Shown in pieces: positions 61,201-64,000 of a stretch of DNA of 64,000 nucleotides (position 1 is the stretch's first letter; the number at the start of each line of letters is the position of its first letter). The position numbers were made by a program, and so were the translations under genes. Below the pieces are notes generated by a model that was not told the DNA's origin, did no database searches, and saw only the letters and a program-made list of their open reading frames with translations. The DNA is from Syngnathus acus (lineage: Eukaryota; Chordata; Actinopteri; Syngnathiformes; Syngnathidae): positions 5,324,342 to 5,388,341 of the forward strand of contig NC_051090.1 in assembly GCF_901709675.1 (NCBI RefSeq), written 5' to 3'.

Positions 61201-64000
61201 TTCTATCTTTAACACAATTTATTTTTGCCGTAGATTACCCACCATGTAGCAGGGGATTACCGTGCTGTCATTTTTAAATAAGAATATGTGAGTGAGTATA
61301 TATCTCCCCAGGCTTATTAGCAAATGAAGGACGCGCACATACTGTTTAGCAGATGCCAAACGCATGCAGCCAGCAAGGCCTCAAGCTTGCCCACTGTGCC
61401 GTCCTCTCTTAAGTATGACATCAAGCGGAGGGTCGCTTCAGAAGGGAGAGCGACACCTCACAAGCAGGTGCAAGGGGAGCTACGCTGGCAGATGGTGGCT
61501 CCCTCCGAGTCCATCATCTCTCATCCCGTACTTTCTTCCCATCACTTCTGCTTGCTTTAATGTCCAGTATGATTAGCCCTTTGAAGCTATCATATTAGCG
61601 CGCACGCGCACACCGATGTAGTGACAATGAAATAGCGTCACACTCCCTTTATCCTCTGCTTTAATAACACTCTAATCCAGCTGCATCACCGTGGCACAAC
61701 AAAAAATGAAAGTAACTTGCAGAAAGGTCACCCCCCCTGCAACGCATTGATGGATTAAATTCAATCTCCCTCTCTGCTTAACTCCAAGGCCGTCGTGTTA
61801 CCGGGGGGGTCATTTGTAATTAGACCAGGGATAGAATTGCATCTCCCTCAACTATACATGTGCCAGAAGTATAAATACCAAAAAGTACTCGAGTACATCT
61901 CATGGCTGATGTGTGAGGAACCGGGAGAAGAATGGAGCGTGAACATACATCAGAGGCTGCCTAACAGGATTGCGAGGCACTAATCGGCTCAGGGGTCACT
62001 CCGGCTCACATTTCTTGTTTATTTTTTTGACTCACTCCTAGCATCTGGGTTGGCGGGTTTTTGACTGGATCTTTCAGTCTCAAGGGTGAGAATTTGGTCA
62101 AAAGAAAACAATGTGCGCGACCATTTGTGGATTGACGTTTTATGTTACGTGATGATAGGGGACATCTTGCTTCTCTGTGCTTCATGATTGCTTTTGTACC
62201 CATCGGCATCCGCACCTCAGCTCTCAGGTGATTTACACCGCAGGGAGCCTTTCTCCCCCGCTGCTTTCCTCCTCCTGGTTAGCCAAGGTCTCATTCATCA
62301 GAGCCTTGAGTCAAGTCTCAGATCGTCTACACTTACATTCGAATCCAAACGGGGCACAGTACAATGTAAAATAATGACCTCATTTGTGTGTGCTTTCCAT
62401 TTAGCACACCAAAGTTAGCTTCCATTACTTTCACTTCTCCTCGCTCAGACATGCCGGGGCATAAAGATGAAAAGCAGCTTGATGGACAGAAACCCTGCAC
62501 CCCCACCCCGCAACAATCCTGCTCAGGCGTTGATATATGAGATAACAACCATGGCAGAAACTAATGGGCCACTTTTTTATCCCCCCCCCCCAAACTATTT
62601 TTTTGATAAAAGTGCGATTATGTCATTCATCTCTACCATGACCTTCAAGGAATCGACTCGAGCTATCAAAGTGAGTTGCTTAGTAACTCCTCGCTGAACA
62701 TCGCCGTGATAATCCATGTAAAGCCTTGTCACCTTAATTCCGCAATCTCTTTGCCTTCCTTCACAACCCGCTATCTATTAAACTTCATTTGTTGTCGACT
62801 TATTCACAGTAGTTGCCAGGCGATGACTGATACATCTGACACTGGGATGATGACTGGTACAATTTTGTTGTCTTTTGTTTCTGCAGCTCAATAGTAGAAT
62901 CCAACAAATCAACCTCCGGATAAACTATGACATCAAACAGTAAGTGTCTTCTACTTTGACCTTAAATCATCTTAATTCTATTCAATCACCTATTGTTTGT
63001 CATCACACACGCCACAATGTCTCTCAATCTATTTCTTCTCTGTTGTATACGTGGAATCTGGAATAATCTCCCAGCGGGTTTCATTATGAGATGAGTTGCT
63101 AGGTTTGAATGCACAAGTGTGACACGTTGTAATTAACATGCATGTCTTTGGTTGTTTCTTCTCAGGAGGCCCGACATAATGAAGCAGAAGAACGCGTTCC
63201 CACCAAACTTCATCCACTCGCTGGACTCGACACACATGATGTTGACGGCGCTTCACTGTCACAGGTTTGTTGCTAGCTAGCTTTTTTTTTTTTATTAATA
63301 TACGCTACTACTCATTATTGCTTACAAAGCAGTCCTATGTATTGTTTTCATCTACAAATCCTTTTGCAATTTTTAATTTGGTCTATGATTTCTTTTCTCC
63401 TTTCAATCTCCCCAAGCTTCGGTTTGACGTTTGTCTCGGTTCACGACTGTTTCTGGACGCACGCGCTCACAGTGGACACCATGAACAAGGTATTTACTTT
63501 CACTTTCATCCTTTTGCTATCACATTTTCTAGCAGTTATAGCTTGAAAGCAGCCAAGCCGTTTGTCCTTTTTCCGTTTTGACCAAATCAACCAAGCGGTC
63601 CTCCCCCAGTACAATTATCTTCTCGCATAATCCCCCGTCTCTTGACGTGCCGAGGGCCGCCCACCTAATTACACAGGTAATTGAACTCGAGGAAGAAGTA
63701 TTTAACTTATTAGTCAACACTCGGGCATGTGAAGCAGGAAAAAAGGCAGTTTGTCTGAATGAACCGAAGCTCACTCGACCGCAACAAATATGTCAGGTAA
63801 TAAAAAGTGCATGATATATGCCTACATTTTTCTTTAAAATTGGCCCTGGGAAATTATTGCTGACTGACTGTTGGGTAGTCTTGCAGTCAGCTTGCCAATT
63901 GCACAGCGTTATGCACAATTTTGACAGGCGTGAGTGAAGAATGGCAAAATGTGACTTCAACCATTCATTACCTTTGCTAGGTCTGCCGAGAACAATTTGT
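49271..64000 (+). CDS. polrmt: Mitochondrial DNA-directed RNA polymerase (3' end beyond window)
   Basis: Single-subunit T7-type polymerase that transcribes mtDNA and makes replication primers, with TFAM and TFB2M. Nineteen exons join in frame, about 1237 residues: 49271-49433, 49681-49779, 49882-50624, 50757-50890, 51461-51647, 52495-52644, 53553-53720, 53788-53958, 54287-54526, 55363-56148, 56402-56524, 57570-57692, 57960-58139, 58954-59040, 60018-60131, 62887-62939, 63166-63264, 63417-63489 and 63981 to the edge. The N-terminus is Arg-rich with few acidic residues, as in mitochondrial presequences. Exon 3 encodes a Lys-rich extension and exon 4 a PPR repeat ([13 protein letters not shown]). 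Catalytic residues are D989 in [13 protein letters not shown]1058 and Y1066 in [12 protein letters not shown], and D1217 in SVHDCFWTH (human D922, K991, Y999, D1151). ATG 49292 has a better context than 49271 and may be the true start. Confidence 0.95.
51816..51829 (+). promoter_or_regulatory. CTCF-like motif in polrmt intron 5
   Basis: CCACTAGATGGCTG differs from the CTCF core CCASYAGRKGGCRS at one position. It lies 170 nt after exon 5. Confidence 0.35.
58862..58895 (-). repeat. SINE-tail-like fragment
   Basis: On the minus strand the sequence reads as an AAGCGGTCTGGAAGATGAGTG-type tail, resembling the 3' end of the common fish retroposon. It lies about 60 bp upstream of polrmt exon 14. Confidence 0.35.
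60132..62886 (+). other. polrmt: polrmt intron 15 (2.75 kb)
   Basis: The largest visible polrmt intron. It has a short CG/TG-rich tract near 61060-61095 and otherwise unremarkable AT-rich sequence. No exon is needed here: exon 15 (ending SQL) and exon 16 (starting LNSRIQ) join in phase 0. The other long introns (52645-53552, 54527-55362, 56525-57569, 58140-58953, 59041-60017) likewise show nothing I can name beyond simple repeats and the SINE-tail fragment. Confidence 0.6.

Overview
The window is vertebrate nuclear DNA, almost certainly from a teleost fish and probably a percomorph. Genes are split by short GT-AG introns, proteins match vertebrate families along their length, and the intergenic DNA carries poly-C and CA/GT tracts and worn fragments that look like teleost repeats. 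There are no operons, prokaryotic genes, CRISPR arrays or tRNA/rRNA genes that I can support.

Six protein-coding genes are resolved to exon level. hsd11b1l (minus strand, 11278-14441) and mic13/micos13 (plus strand, 15369-16345) stand head to head across a 0.93 kb shared promoter region. mic13 runs tail to tail into a spindlin-family histone reader (minus strand, 18158-19993). A neutrophil-type serine protease resembling prss57 follows (minus strand, 21471-22876). Then comes fgf22 (minus strand, 28054-44065, with a 14 kb first intron). Divergent from it is polrmt, the mitochondrial RNA polymerase (plus strand, from 49271; 19 coding exons are visible and the 3' end lies past the window edge). 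The exon joins given for each gene keep the frame open throughout.

The layout matches parts of human 19p13.3: HSD11B1L/MICOS13 are divergent neighbours there, FGF22/POLRMT are also divergent, and PRSS57 lies close to FGF22. Human RNF126 and FSTL3 are not seen between prss57 and fgf22, and a spindlin gene is present instead near mic13. The genes do not form one pathway. MIC13 (cristae junctions) and POLRMT (mtDNA transcription) are both mitochondrial, HSD11B1L is a short-chain dehydrogenase, spindlin reads H3K4me3, PRSS57 is a granule protease and FGF22 is a secreted growth factor.

The rest (1-11277, 22877-28053, fgf22 intron 1, 44066-49270) has no gene I can recognise. It holds simple repeats, short transposon relics, and some promoter-like or CTCF-like motifs. 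I found no clear new biological system. The observations most worth checking are a perfect CTCF-type motif lying across a splice acceptor of hsd11b1l, an apparent excess of CTCF-like sites, a small terminal-inverted-repeat element inside the mic13 3' UTR, and a strong promoter-like cluster overlapping an unexplained 99-codon ORF upstream of the spindlin gene.
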